Below are positions 49,951-61,321 of a DNA stretch of 64,000 nucleotides, piece after piece (position 1 is the first letter of the stretch; each line of letters starts with the position of its first letter). Source of the DNA: Glycine soja (lineage: Eukaryota; Streptophyta; Magnoliopsida; Fabales; Fabaceae). The DNA lies in contig NC_041004.1 in the NCBI RefSeq assembly GCF_004193775.1, forward strand, positions 34,434,411 through 34,498,410, written 5' to 3'. The translations under genes were made by a program, and so were the position numbers. The notes beneath the pieces are model-generated. The model made no database searches. It was not told where the DNA came from and saw only the letters and a program-made list of their open reading frames with translations.

Positions 49951-50136
49951 ATGTGTTTCAAGAGATGGAGGAAGAGCTTAATAAAAATATTGGGGCCGGA
50001 GAATGTTGGTATCCATGGGGATATTTACATCATTGCTCTTGATATGGCAGGTTGGCTGGAAAGACCTTTCAAGGAGGAAGAAATTTATATGTTACTTTTA
50101 TCATGTATAATATGTTGGCCTAAATTAGTTTGGTAG
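49951..50136 (+). pseudogene. Possible LINE reverse-transcriptase remnant
   Basis: The 61-codon frame contains LERPFKEEEI, similar to the LxxPFxxEEI block upstream of the reverse transcriptase of plant LINEs. The match is short. It is supported mainly by the LINE RNase H fragment 200 bp downstream in the same orientation. Confidence 0.3.
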
Positions 50137-50281
50137 TAGGATCTTCAATTGATATGGTTGTCAAACAATAACCAAGGGTCTATACATTCATTTCAATTGA
50201 TAAGGTTGTCAAAGAATGACTATGATTAGTGATTCTCAAATAATTCCGTAAGTGGTAATATTAATGAGTTTACTGACATAG

Positions 50282-50485
50282 GTGGCCAATTCCATTGGTA
50301 TGATGTCTATAGAGAAGCAAAACAAGTTGCTGATGTGCTTGCCAAATTTGGGTTTTTCATTGAGGGACAGGGCTGAATTATTGATTGGTTACCTTCATTT
50401 TTTTCTACCTTTGATATCGTTGAAGTTGTTCGTATTTGTTTTTCACGTGCTTATTAATAAAGTTGCTTCTCTTGAAGTGTTTTAA
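50282..50485 (+). pseudogene. LINE RNase H domain fragment
   Basis: From about 50299 the plus strand reads YDVYREAKQVADVLAKFGF, the H.YREAN.VAD.LAK.G block of plant LINE RNase H. A frameshift near 50350 moves the continuation (FSLRDRAELLIGYLHF) into the frame ending at 50485. It is decayed and 5'-truncated. Confidence 0.65.
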
Positions 50486-53213
50486 CCCCAAGTTTGCCAA
50501 AAAAGGGGATTAAGTTAAATAAGAATTTTTTTTAATGAAAAACTATGTGGTATAAATTAGTTTTAACTTATTATACAAGAAGTTTTTTTTCTTTTACATC
50601 GTTGATTTAAAGTTTGTCCCCACATATACAGATAACATGAAATGACACCAAGGGTTAGAATTGTTTAAAATTTTGTATAGTTAAATTATGTTATAAGAAT
50701 GTATCTTTTAATCATTTGATTTAAATAAATTACTTTTATAAAAAAGTTATTGACGTATTGATTTACTAAATTTGACAATTAACTTTTGCTAAAAAGTTCT
50801 TGTGTCCCAGCCTACCTTGTATCTAATTCCAGTAGCTGATTTTGAGAAATTTTCCCAATTCAGAGTCCACTACCCAACCAGCTTAAATTAAAAGTTATCA
50901 TCTACAACTACCAAGATTCAATTGCCTAATTTATATACATTCCCCTTTCTGAGTTAACTTCTTTGTTCCGGTTTATTTCAGCAAAAGCATGAACCCCAAT
51001 TCATAATTTATTTCATTTAAGAATCTTAATCTTCCCTCATCGGTCATCATCCATATCCCCAACCATTTAGCTATAGCCAACCATGGCAGCGCGCAACTTC
51101 TGAGTTCTGCCTTAGATCAAACAAGTCAAAGTCTCAGCAACTAAAAACCAATGTATGTCAAAGACAAACTGCCCAAGAAATATGGTTAAGTCACCATTGT
51201 CTTTCCTATTTGGTATAACCAGACTTGTTTCCTCAGCACCTCCTTTTTAGTCACTTGCAACCATGTACTTATTCATCAGCCACTACATTGTTGAAAAATA
51301 GTGATCTAAGTGTGTGCTAGACATGTCAATCCACATTTCATGTGTGTAGCACACGCACACACACACTCTTCCGACAATATTTTTTAAGAATGGCATGAGT
51401 CTTGGATATGTATGGTTGCATGTGACTAAAAATGAGGTGTTCAGGGAACAAGCCTAGGTCATGAATGGGAACGCTAGTTGGATCACACTTTGTCGGGCAA
51501 TTTTGCTTTTACATGGATTCAATTTTAGTTGTTGTCATAAGTATGGCAACAAGTAGCCATGGTTGATATTCATAGTATAACTTGTGGGGGCTATTAGCTA
51601 CATACAAAATCCCTGTGAGTTTTGTTCTGATAGTGTCAACCATATATGACTTAGTTAGGTGGTTATTTTTTTTCATTTCATTAGATTTTATATATACTTT
51701 CTCTGGTTATGAATAAGATATGAGTTTCGTTTTGAATACTTTAACAGGTTTTTCAAACTTGTTTGTTAGTCTACCTCTTCAGATTTTAAGAGGTTAATTT
51801 GTTGATCACAATCTAAATTCACATAGGGTTGTCCCCTCTATTCTTCTAATAAGGGTTCTACAAATTCCAATGGTAAACCTCCTGGTATTCTCTTCATTGG
51901 GCTTTCTGATCTATACAACTTATATATTTTGAATTTTTTATTTGTGGTACATTTATTCTACCATCAATCAGCCTTTGTGAGCAAAACAAATATTGATCCT
52001 GCAACATTGTAATGTCTACCACAAGGATGGAACTTGTAAACCACTTTACAACAAGCTACTATACATATTCTTGAAGTTTGTTCGTGTCACCCAACAAATT
52101 TAGGGTTTCAATCAATTTGAAATAAAGAGCAATATTAGATGTTGTAACTTTGTCCAAATCTACCATGCATGGAGGGTCCCTTTGTGATTGCAAATGGGTT
52201 TAAAGAAAATATAATTCACAATCATCACAACACTTCTTTTTGGGTAGAATAGCCCCAATAAAGACTCTGCAAAAGAAAATTTTAAAACTATAGCCTTTGT
52301 AATGTGAAAGCCAATTAGAGATTACCATAAACATGTCTAATTACTTATTTAAATGTAAGTTTGTGTACAGATTCATTACTCGACATAGTTTTTTAATAGC
52401 TCAAGTAATATTTGGTTAGACTTTTTTTTTATCAAAGAGAAACATTAATACAAAGTAGTGGTTTATGGAAACTTTGGTTTAACAATTTATTTTTGTTGAA
52501 AACAAGACCTAAATGGTTGATTGGACCTTAAGCTCTTTTCTTTTAATTTCTCTTTTGAAAACAATGGGTCAATGAAATGAAACAAACAAAAAATCAAATA
52601 ACATGCATAGTTAAATTGAAGGCATACCTTGCCATTTATATCCCCAACAGAAATTGCATTGTTTAATCTGTTCATTATGGATTAGACTGAATCTATTTCC
52701 TGAGATTTGGATTTGAGCAAGTCACGAAATTTTTAATTTAATCATTTTGAAATAAATAATTTTGTCTTTCTCTTAGTGTGTGGCAGACTTAACAACCACA
52801 CATGTAGTTTTTATACGGTAGAGATTATTGATTTGTTTCAGACATTAAAAGTGGTTTTCCCACCATGGCCTCTATTGGCAACTTAAAATACGCTCTCAAT
52901 CTATAAGTAATATTGAAATCATTCACATTTTTTTATATTGAATTAAAGAAGTTAAATAATTAAAAGTACTTGCTTAAATTAAGTTCAATTAATATGCTTT
53001 AACTTTTCCAAAAGCTCGGCCTTCATCAAAATTCTCTATTAGCACCGATAAATATATGCTTGCTTCTCTAAACTTTTGAAAGATGTGTGTCATGTTTATC
53101 TAAACCTGGAAACAATGATTCTGCTATAAAATGCTCTTTATCCCTTCTTGTTTTCACATGTTGATTCTTTCTCCAACATCTACTATTATTGTGCTTAGGT
53201 TAATCTTTTGTAA
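50486..53213. other. Interior of the 48.5-56.35 kb region, no coding recognized
   Basis: AT-rich sequence with short words such as (AC)n near 51348-51366. I found no recognizable exons or element ends in this part. Confidence 0.45.
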
Positions 53214-53554
53214 AAAATCCGGCATCAAAATCTTGTGTCTTTGGAAGCATTTTGTCATGAAAGAAAGCATCAGATATTGGTTTATGAGTACTTGCCAGGT
53301 GGATCCCTGGCTGATCACCTCTATGGTACTACTTGGTTAGACACAAATTTATTTATGTCTATTATAAACCTTTTGTATCATCATATGATGTCTTCCAATA
53401 ATGCAATCAACATGTGAGTTCTCTTTTTTTTGGTGTAAAACATGTGAATTCTCTTCCATTAGGTACAAACAATCAAAAAACTTCCTTAAGTTAGGTTCGA
53501 AGGTTGAAAATTGTTGTTGATGTAGCAAAAGGTACAACATTAATTGAGTTCTTA
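53214..53554 (+). pseudogene. Receptor-like protein kinase fragment (two exon pieces)
   Basis: The first piece (53214-53350) reads KIRHQNLVSLEAFCHERKHQ then ILVYEYLPGGSLADHLYG. This is subdomains IV-V of a plant receptor-like kinase, including the hinge. The second piece (about 53495-53554) reads VRRLKIVVDVAKG, the start of the helix E region that normally follows. Spacing between them is intron-like but contains a partial duplication (CATGTGA-TTCTCTT twice). The LRR receptor kinase group related to Arabidopsis At5g48740 is my best guess for the source. The catalytic loop and activation segment are absent. Confidence 0.8.
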
Positions 53555-53699
53555 AACAATAGTAGTATTATATCATATTAAAACAAAATTTTGTCCCTAT
53601 TTTATTTTTTTAATATTCTCTAATTTTAGTCTATGATGCAATATGTCTCCATTACTTTAATTCCAGACCTTTTTTTTTTAAAGGAAAAAAAAAGTAGTC

Positions 53700-53770
53700 C
53701 AAAAATTAAAATAACGGAGACCTATATATTACTTGATAGACTAAAATAACGGAGACCTATATATTACTTG
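53700..53770. repeat. Short tandem duplication, 37-bp offset
   Basis: AAAATAACGGAGACCTATAT followed by ATTACTTGA occurs twice in succession, at about 53709 and 53745. Confidence 0.8.
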
Positions 53771-54068
53771 AACCCTTAAGAGCCAACAAGGTGGCTCATG
53801 GTGACCAACAGCTTTGACAAATATTATGCACATGTTATTAACTATTCTAACGGGATTCCTAGAATTATCATTCCCTTGAATTTAACTTTCATCCAATTGT
53901 TTGAGGCTTTGTGATAAATTTTGATGGCTTATCATGTCGAAAATTCTAGTAGATTTATGCTGGAGGTTTAAACAACTACTCATAATTTTATTTTAAAAGT
54001 TTTTGTTGAATATTTGTTTATGCAATGTTGTCAACAAAATATACCTTCTAATGGAGTTTCTGTCTCAG

Positions 54069-54388
54069 GGAAAGAAGATCTTCGAATGAGTCAAACAAGT
54101 TTGAAGGTCAGATATAAATAGACATAGATGGGGACTGTCTCAGTATAAAATAAAATTTAACTTTTGTTTGCTGTAATTTTTTTAAAATATAAGCAGCAAC
54201 TGATTGTGAATGGAAAAGCGGACTATGACTTGCATTCAGGTTGTCATGTTGGTAATTAATTCTCAATTAATTTAGTCTTATTTTCTGAATTGTTACCTAC
54301 AATTACAATATCATGTGCAGTGAGATTTTCATCCCCACCTACATCTGTTGAACCATCAAGTGGTCTTGATCCAAATGCATATGCGGAG
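54069..54388 (+). pseudogene. Captured piece of an unidentified gene: three phase-compatible exons
   Basis: The segments 54069-54106, 54197-54239 and 54321-54388 are each bounded by AG upstream and GT downstream. They join in one open frame: KEDLRMSQTSLK, then QLIVNGKADYDLHS, then RFSSPPTSVEPSSGLDPNAY. Total length is 149 nt. I do not recognize the protein. Agreement of splice borders and reading phase across three segments is unlikely by chance and points to a real gene fragment kept with its introns. Confidence 0.55.
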
Positions 54389-54884
54389 GTAGTAATTATA
54401 TTGGTTTTCTAATTGTTTCTTTTGCATCCCCTGTCTTGCCTTTTATGTATGGATCATATATATATATATATAAATGCTTGTCAATTTTTAATTTCAATTG
54501 TGTGTTGAAGGTCACTCAAAATTTATAGTAATCAAAATATAACATTTAGGCATTAAATACTTTGGGACGTGACTATAACCTTTCTATTGTTGCCACCAAA
54601 AGTACCCAAATCAGCACAACTAATTGTGATTTAAGTCTATTGTGCAAATTATTTGGTTGGTACTAGTTACTACATTCTTGTATGTCTGCATCAAATAGTT
54701 GTGTAGTTGTGCCTAATCTATTGTATTTACTTTGCATATTAGTTGATTCAAGCATTTAAGAGTATCTGCTTCCAATGAGATTCTCCATTTTGTTTATTTT
54801 AATTAAGGTATAGTTTCAGTTGAATAATCCTTCATGTGAATTGCTTCCTTCAATTTATTATTTTCATGTATACTGACAACTTAG

Positions 54885-55106
54885 GTCTGGTGCTAAATTT
54901 ACTGAGTCCTCAGAGTGTAAATATGTTCTGTGGATTTCATTTAGTGGATTAGGGAATAGGATTTTGACCCTAGCTTCAGCATTTCTGTATGCATTACTCA
55001 CAAACTATGTTGTAATGGTTGACCCTGGAACGGATATGGTTGATCTCTTTTGTGAGCCATTTCTAGATTCTTCCTGGTTTCTCCCTAGTCATTTTCCTCT
55101 TAATGC
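54885..55106 (+). pseudogene. GT37 fucosyltransferase (xyloglucan FUT-like) fragment
   Basis: After a TTAG acceptor at 54884 the frame reads SGAKFTESSECKYVLWISFS, GLGNRILTLASAFLYALLTN and YVVMVDPGTDMVDLFCEPF. This matches the N-terminal part of the catalytic domain of plant alpha-1,2-fucosyltransferases, which decorate cell-wall xyloglucan and arabinogalactan proteins in the Golgi. The conserved GLGNR motif is intact. Homology ends near FPL (about 55100) and the frame stops soon after. The membrane anchor and the GDP-fucose-binding C-terminal part are absent. Confidence 0.85.
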
Positions 55107-55975
55107 AAAAATATTTATGATGTAGTAGCATGGCCTTTTGCACTGCTCATTTGTTGAACGATATAGGTTGCAATGTAGAAAGTTGGTTCAATACTTCTAG
55201 TTTGTTATTATTCTGTTCTACTAAGCTTCATGTTATGGCTAAAAGTTAAGAACTGTGATGTCTGCCAGGATGCTCACAATTCACTTGTTCCTGCTCGTGC
55301 TACCTTAAAGTATATTGTGCTAGCTTTATCTAGGCATATACGGTCCATTAAAGCCAAAATATTTGATAAATATCCAAAACATTATCATGTTGCCTTGAAG
55401 TATATTGTGCTATTAAGAATCTAGGCATATGGATGACATACTTGGAAAATATAAGGTATGAGAGTAGGAATTATTGTCTTTTCCTCTCCTTTCTTCTCTT
55501 GTCATATTGATACATTGTGCTTGACCTAAGAGATGCAAAATTTTAGTGACTAGTTAAAGTACTATGTATATTAAAGCCATTACATGACATGTTCCCCCAC
55601 CTTTACATATTTCACACTATTCATTTCTTTTTTCAATTACAGTAAAAAATTTTAGTGGCTATTTTTATATGTTGCTTTCTTTTTTAACAATGAAAATTTG
55701 TTGATATGTCCTTCTCTTTTGTTAACTTACTTTATCTTCTCTTTTTTCTTGAAAATCCCTACCCCTATCAAATATTAATACTATAACTAACAAATAATCC
55801 TAAGTAAAAGAGAAAACAAGCAACAATAATTATAGTTAAATCAATAAATAAGTTGCAAAATTATCCTAAGTAAAAGGAAGCTGACCATATTGTTAAAACA
55901 CAAAGTAAATAAAGTAGAAAATATTAGAAAATAAGAAATAATCTCAAGTAAATGTGGATACGAGAAAAAAATATA
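55107..55975. other. Interior sequence, no coding recognized
   Basis: The 64-codon frame at 55230-55424 contains two copies of LKYIVL (from a small internal repeat, AAGTATATTGTGCTA near 55308 and 55399). It could be another captured piece, but no family is recognized. Confidence 0.35.
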
Positions 55976-56352
55976 AAATATTTTCGGTGCAAAGGATATA
56001 ACGTTGATTTGTTATTTATTATTAAGCTTTCGAAGACGGTGCTGACGAAAGCACCGTCCTAGAAAGAAGGCTTTCAAAGGCGGTGAGCTTTCAAAGATGG
56101 TGCTTACGTCAGCACCGTCCTAGAAAGCGAGCTTTCAAAGAGCTTTCAAAGACGATGCTCACGTAAGCACCGTCCTAGAAAGTGAGCTTTCGAAAACGGT
56201 GCTTACTCAAACACCACCTTAGAAGGTAAGTTTTTCTAAGACGGTATTTCTTGAACCATAAAAACTTTCAACGATGTTAGCTTCAAAGACGATCATGCAT
56301 CGTCGTTGTATGTTCTTTTCGACCGTCATGGTTTGTATTTTTTGTGGTAGTG
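55976..56352. repeat. CACTA right terminus with hairpin-type subterminal repeat array
   Basis: At least four copies (about 56028-56225) of a unit containing GACGGTGCT...AGCACCGTCCTAGAAAG are self-complementary, so each can form a hairpin. A further GACGATCATGCATCGTCG hairpin (about 56288-56306) lies just inside the final GTAGTG. Confidence 0.75.
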
Positions 56353-56857
56353 ATACTTGAAAAACATAAACTGAATCAAATTACATTTAAAAAATGGCTA
56401 TTTTTATATGTTGCTTGTATTTTTAACATTTATGGGAAGTTTTTTTTTCCTCTTATTACAAAGCCAAGAAAAGTAGAATGTATCTCAACCTAGTTATTGG
56501 TTGAAATGAAATGATTTTTTTTTGTAATGAAAATAAATGTTTAATTGTCTACGAATAAGGTTAAATTCGTTAGTTTATTGGATACAACAATAAGCAAAGG
56601 CTTTTAGGCGTTTCCATGGTGAGAGAAAATGGAGAAGTTGTGTGAGAGAAATTTCAAGAGTGTAATGTGTATATATACATAATACACTAAATTTTTTTGT
56701 TATAGTGTACTTTTTAATTAATGATTTATAATATTATAATTGTAGTAGGAAAATATTGTCACACTAGTGGTACTTCTAAAATAGTGTGGATATGATATTG
56801 TAATTATTCTTGATACATTGGATTATTTGTTGAAACTTTCTTCTTTTTAATTATAGG
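56353..56857. other. AT-rich intergenic DNA, no gene seen
   Basis: It ends with ATTATAGG (56850-56857), the left target duplication of the next element. Confidence 0.55.
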
Positions 56858-58506
56858 TAGGGGTGGAAATGAGCCGAGCTGCTTATCGAGGGCCTTTGGC
56901 TCGGCCAATGTAAGGCTTGGCTCGACTCGGCTCGGCTTGTTTAGGTCAAGCTCAAGCTTTTTAAAAAGCCTTTTTAGATACAAAGGTCAAGCTCAAACTA
57001 TAAAAAAAGTTTGTTAAGCTTGATAAGCCGGCTTGTTTAACTAACAATAATAATAATAATAATAATAACTTTATTTTATCAAATCTTATCTTATCCAGAT
57101 TTTATTCTATCTAGATTTTATTTTATCCAGATTTTATTCCATCTAGATTTTATTTCATCCAATCTTATCTTATCTTGTCCAGATTTTATTTTATTTCGTT
57201 CATGGGCTTGGACTTAAAATAGATTTGTGAGCTTTGAGACTGAGGACCTATATAACAACACCAAGATTTTAGTTTATGGAGTTTTTTTCAGAGAGGAGAA
57301 TAATTCTAGGATTTTAGAATTCCAATTTTTATTACTGTTCATGCACACTGTTCACGTAGAATAAAATTCGTTTTCTGCAATTTCGTTTCGGCTTCAATCT
57401 ACAGTTTCATTTCTACTGATTAATGGAAGGCTAAGTCTCCAACATTGTTTTCTCTTGAGGATCAAGCACAGCTCTCCTTGATGTTTTGTTATTACTATTG
57501 AATACATATCAGTTTTTCCATTTCACCAATTACTTTGTATTTGTTGCTATTAATCCATGCATGCTTAGTGCTTGATTAATTGTCTCTGCGCTTAATTTAT
57601 ATTCATGCTTAATGATCAGTTTCGTTCATGATTAATTGGTGTATGTATTGTTTAATCACATAATGACAACTTTATGTTAATTTTTGCTTAGTAATTTAAT
57701 TTAGGGTTGGATTAAGTGATTGAACTGATTAAGGATAAATTTTCGTAATCTAGAATAAGAGACTTGCTTGTGAATAAAGGGGAAACATGTTTTAATTCTA
57801 TTGTTTTCTAATTCAAATTTAGTTTAATTTACAAAAACAAACAACCCCCCAATTCGTTACTGTTTTATTACTATCTATTATGAACGTTTGGTTGATCATT
57901 ACTCGTTGGGAGACGACCTAGGATCACTTCCTAGATAACTGCATTTTTAATGTTTATTTGATTCGGGTACGGTCTCGATCAATAGTATATAAGATATGGC
58001 TTGAGTAGACTAAGATGAAATTATTGTAGATATATTTTTTAAAAAAATATTTAATATAATTATATATTCAAAAATTGGATTAAAAATTGTTAATTTAACT
58101 AATAATAATTTTTGTTTGAAAGTGTAAACCATCTCTAATCCATACATTTTTTAATATTATGCTCTTTTTATTTTCTTTTGATATATTTTGTGCTTTAACG
58201 ACTTGAATTCAATATGATTTTGTTTATCAATTATTTTTGAATTTGTACATTACTTATGTAAAATTTTATAAGTTTGTTTTTTTAGTTAATATTTCACTAG
58301 ATTTTAAAATAATTAATTAATCAAAGGCGTCTTTAAGCAAGCTTTTAAATAGGCTCGTGGGTCAAGCCAGACTTTTATATAAGCCGAGTCGAACCTTAAA
58401 AAAAGTCTATGATAGGTAATGAGTCAAACTCAAGCCTTATGTATTCAACTCAAACCGAGCTCAAACCTAGTAAAGTTTGGCTTGGCTTGGCTCATTTCCA
58501 CCCCTA
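56858..58506. mobile_element. hAT-like non-autonomous element, 1649 bp, with perfect 8-bp target duplication
   Basis: The left end is TAGGGGTGGAAATGAGCC and the right end, reverse-complemented, is TAGGGGTGGAAATGAGCC. ATTATAGG flanks both sides (56850-56857 and 58507-58514). GGCTCGGCTTG/CAAGCCGAGC-type words are repeated near both ends. No transposase is present. The middle appears to be a later insertion of an LTR-like sequence (about 57040-57981). Confidence 0.88.
57040..57981 (+). repeat. Nested LTR-like insert (Ogre/Tat-type LTR resemblance)
   Basis: It contains repeated CCAGATTTTATTNTATC words, then CCTATATAACAACACC (TATA-like) and CAGAGAGGAGAATAATTC. It ends with TTACTCGTTGGGAGACGACC, TAGGATCACTTCCTAG and GGGTACGGTCTCGATCA, a 3' end I associate with legume Ogre/Tat gypsy LTRs. 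No internal region is adjacent, so it may be a solo LTR. I could not find a clear 5-bp target duplication, and the left boundary is uncertain. An (AAT)n tract lies at 57043-57066. Confidence 0.45.
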
Positions 58507-58514
58507 ATTATAGG

Positions 58515-59022
58515 AGAGTTTTAATTTCCGCGTTAAATATTTATTAATTTGGCCTTGTAATATATAATGGCAAGTGGATCAGATTGTGAAAATATCGTTC
58601 ATGTGTTCTAGCTAATTATATGTTCTCCTTCACAAACTTTTTTAGTATGCTTTTTTCTCACATTCACAAGGTTCTAACCCTGATATTCTAACAACTTTGA
58701 ATAATGATTTAATTAGTTTACAATTACTTAAAATCGGTTCAATGGTTTAAAAAAATTTAATCAATCTGTGAACACTAGTTTCTATATCAATTATCAAATA
58801 CTATTCACGTGTCTAATTTAAATTCATATTCATTACAAGCTTTGATCAGTACACTTTTGCTCACAAGCTCAGGGTATTTTCTAACTCTAATATTCTAATA
58901 ATTTTGTTCAATGATTATTTAATCACTTTTAAATTTTTTTAAATTACTCCAATAGTTTGATTCAATAGTTTATTAGAATTTAGATCGGTTCATGAATACG
59001 TTTTTTTAATCAAAGTATATGA

Positions 59023-59104
<82 letters not shown>

Positions 59105-61020
59105 AACATCGAAAGAACGTTGTTTCTTTAAGTTTAATTTCTTTTCTTCGAAGATTTTTTTTTTATCAAGAAGACTACTTATTAGTATTAATTAACGGAA
59201 GATTTTAAGTTCTAAACTTAATATTTTTTTCTGTCGGACAACATGTTCATCAGACAGCTACCTGTCTAATTTGAAATATTCAGGTCATGATTATTTTGTA
59301 ACCAAAAGATATTGTCAAGATCACTTAATACCATGGTTTGGTTTTCATTGAATTGAATTAGGTTATCTTTGAAAAAACAAGATAAAAAATTAATTAAAAA
59401 TTCAAAAGTTAGCTGATTGCTAAAAGTTAATTAAAAGTTAAAAAATATCTCATTAAATTATAAATATTTGATAAAATTATTTATTGAGATAACTAAAAAA
59501 TATAAAATTACATAAAGGATATAAATAATAAAATTCTACCTTAAATAAAAAAGATTAAAAAGAAAATCTAATAAATATTCAAGAATAAAAAGAAAATAAA
59601 TATAAAAAACTAAAATCTAGAAGCTCACATTAAAAAAAAATATTACTTCAACTAACGTTTTAAAAAATGCTAAAAATGATTAAAAATTTTGTTTATCAAA
59701 TAATCAAATAAATTTTTCAGCTAATAAAAAAATAAAAAATAAAATAAAATACTTTGCCAAATACACTCTTAATTTCATAGAAGGAAACTTCTATCAAAGT
59801 CCAAGCTTTTACTGATTTTGTTGTGGAACCAATAGCTAGAATGATATATATTCATTTAGCTTGCAAAAGTTTAGATTAGTGGAATAAAAAAAGTACTTGA
59901 TAGAGCATATCCTAATTTCAATACTTTTTAGATAAATTAATTTAAATAATAAGTCAATAAATTATTATGTTTTTTCCTATTAGATTTTATTTGTACGATT
60001 ATTAAGCTCTTTCACATATACATCAATGAATGACCATTTAACTAACAGATATTGCGTGCATTATACAGATATGTACATATATAAAATAAACAATAAATAT
60101 ATAAATTTAAAAAATATTTATGAATAAATTATCTTTAACGATAGAAATATAAATTACAATAAAAGCTATTAGACGTTTAAATTTTTCCTGCTTTTATATT
60201 TTTGAAAATGAATTTAATTATTAAAAATGTATATTTTATGATGATGTATAAATATTTTTTATTGGATATTGATTGGATAAGTTTATTATTAATTAATTTT
60301 ATTTGATAACTAATTAAAAAATATTATTTTAACTTAACATAAAAGTTCATAAGATGTGTTATAAAATGAAGACATTTCTGATTTTACTACATAAAAAGGA
60401 CACTGAACATAAAGATTTCTCTCATTTTTAATAATGAAAATTTTAATTTACAATATAAAATATTATTACATCCTGAATGTTTTGCATAAATGTTACGTAA
60501 TTGCTTTATTATCTACGGAGTATTAACTAAAATTAATGATTTCATTAAGTAACAAATCAAACTAGTTTGACTTGAATTTTGAAACTATGGGTTCATTCAT
60601 CGGTTCTCAATTCAGGGTTCATTTGTTACCCAAAGGTAAGAGGAGTGTATAATTAAATTTTCACTCAATATGTTACACATTACACATACTTTTTTCATTT
60701 GGTCTATGGTCCAAATGGAACCTTCCAGGTTTTAAAACTAGCGATACTTTGGAACTTTCGAAAGTTTAATGGGTAATTATATGTTTTTGGATTAAGTAAT
60801 TTTAATTTACAATATGATTAAAGAAGTTTAAAAGTTTTTGAAACGTGGCATCTATGGTTTTCCCCATTTAACGACCCACCTAGGATTCTGTTCTGATCAA
60901 TTCAGTTGCATTACTCTACGGCATTTGGAATAAATTGGCCCTAGTAGTACGTAAAACTTGTACGGATTCTCAATTGATTTGTGAATAGTGTTTCATGAAT
61001 CTGCTCTTGCGCGAATTAAC
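58515..61020. other. AT-rich intergenic DNA with a (TA)n microsatellite
   Basis: No gene or element ends seen apart from the microsatellite listed separately. Confidence 0.55.
59030..59101. repeat. (TA)n microsatellite
   Basis: About 36 uninterrupted AT dinucleotides. Confidence 0.95.
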
Positions 61021-61039
61021 CATTTTGCCCTTGATAAGT

Positions 61040-61225
61040 GTTATATTTAAAGAGCTTTAAATCTAACATTGAACACATTTTAATTCAACCAAATCCAACA
61101 ACACCAACAGATTAACAGAAAAAAAGATTAAAAATCCCAAAATATGTTTCAGTGAAGTTCTTGGCATGCACCGCCGCGACACGCCACCACCTGCTTCGTC
61201 GCATTTCTCGCCATGGAAGGCTTGG
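61040..61225 (+). other. Possible orphan promoter and first coding exon
   Basis: A TATA-like GTTATATTTAAAG at about 61040-61052 is followed by a CAACACCAACAG-type leader. An ATG at 61166 opens a 20-codon frame (MHRRDTPPPASSHFSPWKAW) ending at a GT (GTAGGTTG, 61226). GC content rises locally. I found no downstream exon. An upstream ATG (61144) is closed after three codons. Overlapping minus-strand frames (61063-61293, 61112-61321) are alternatives of equal weight. It may be a broken gene remnant. Confidence 0.25.
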
Positions 61226-61321
61226 GTAGGTTGTTGTTCTTTGGTCATTGGTAAAGAGTGAGTGAGTGAAAAGGAGAAAAGAAAACAAATCACTGATATT
61301 CAATGGGGATATTATGGACAT

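Larger units (their letters stand above)
48501..56352. mobile_element. Probable gene-fragment-carrying CACTA element (Pack-CACTA), about 7.85 kb
   Basis: The left end is CACTACTTAAAAATGACG at 48501 with subterminal AAGACGGTTATTCGAAATCG and AAGACGGTTATAAGGAATCG words. The right end is GTAGTG at 56347-56352, preceded by an array of inverted GACGGTGCT...AGCACCGTC repeats. Between them, all in plus orientation, lie fragments of a DEG1-like protease, a receptor-like kinase, an unidentified three-exon gene and a GT37 fucosyltransferase, plus a LINE piece. No transposase is seen. The subterminal repeat families at the two ends differ and the 3-bp flanks (TCA, ATA) do not match. The two ends may therefore belong to different elements, and the pairing is an inference. 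Soybean is known to have such elements (Tgm-Express1 carries truncated cellular genes). Confidence 0.5.
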
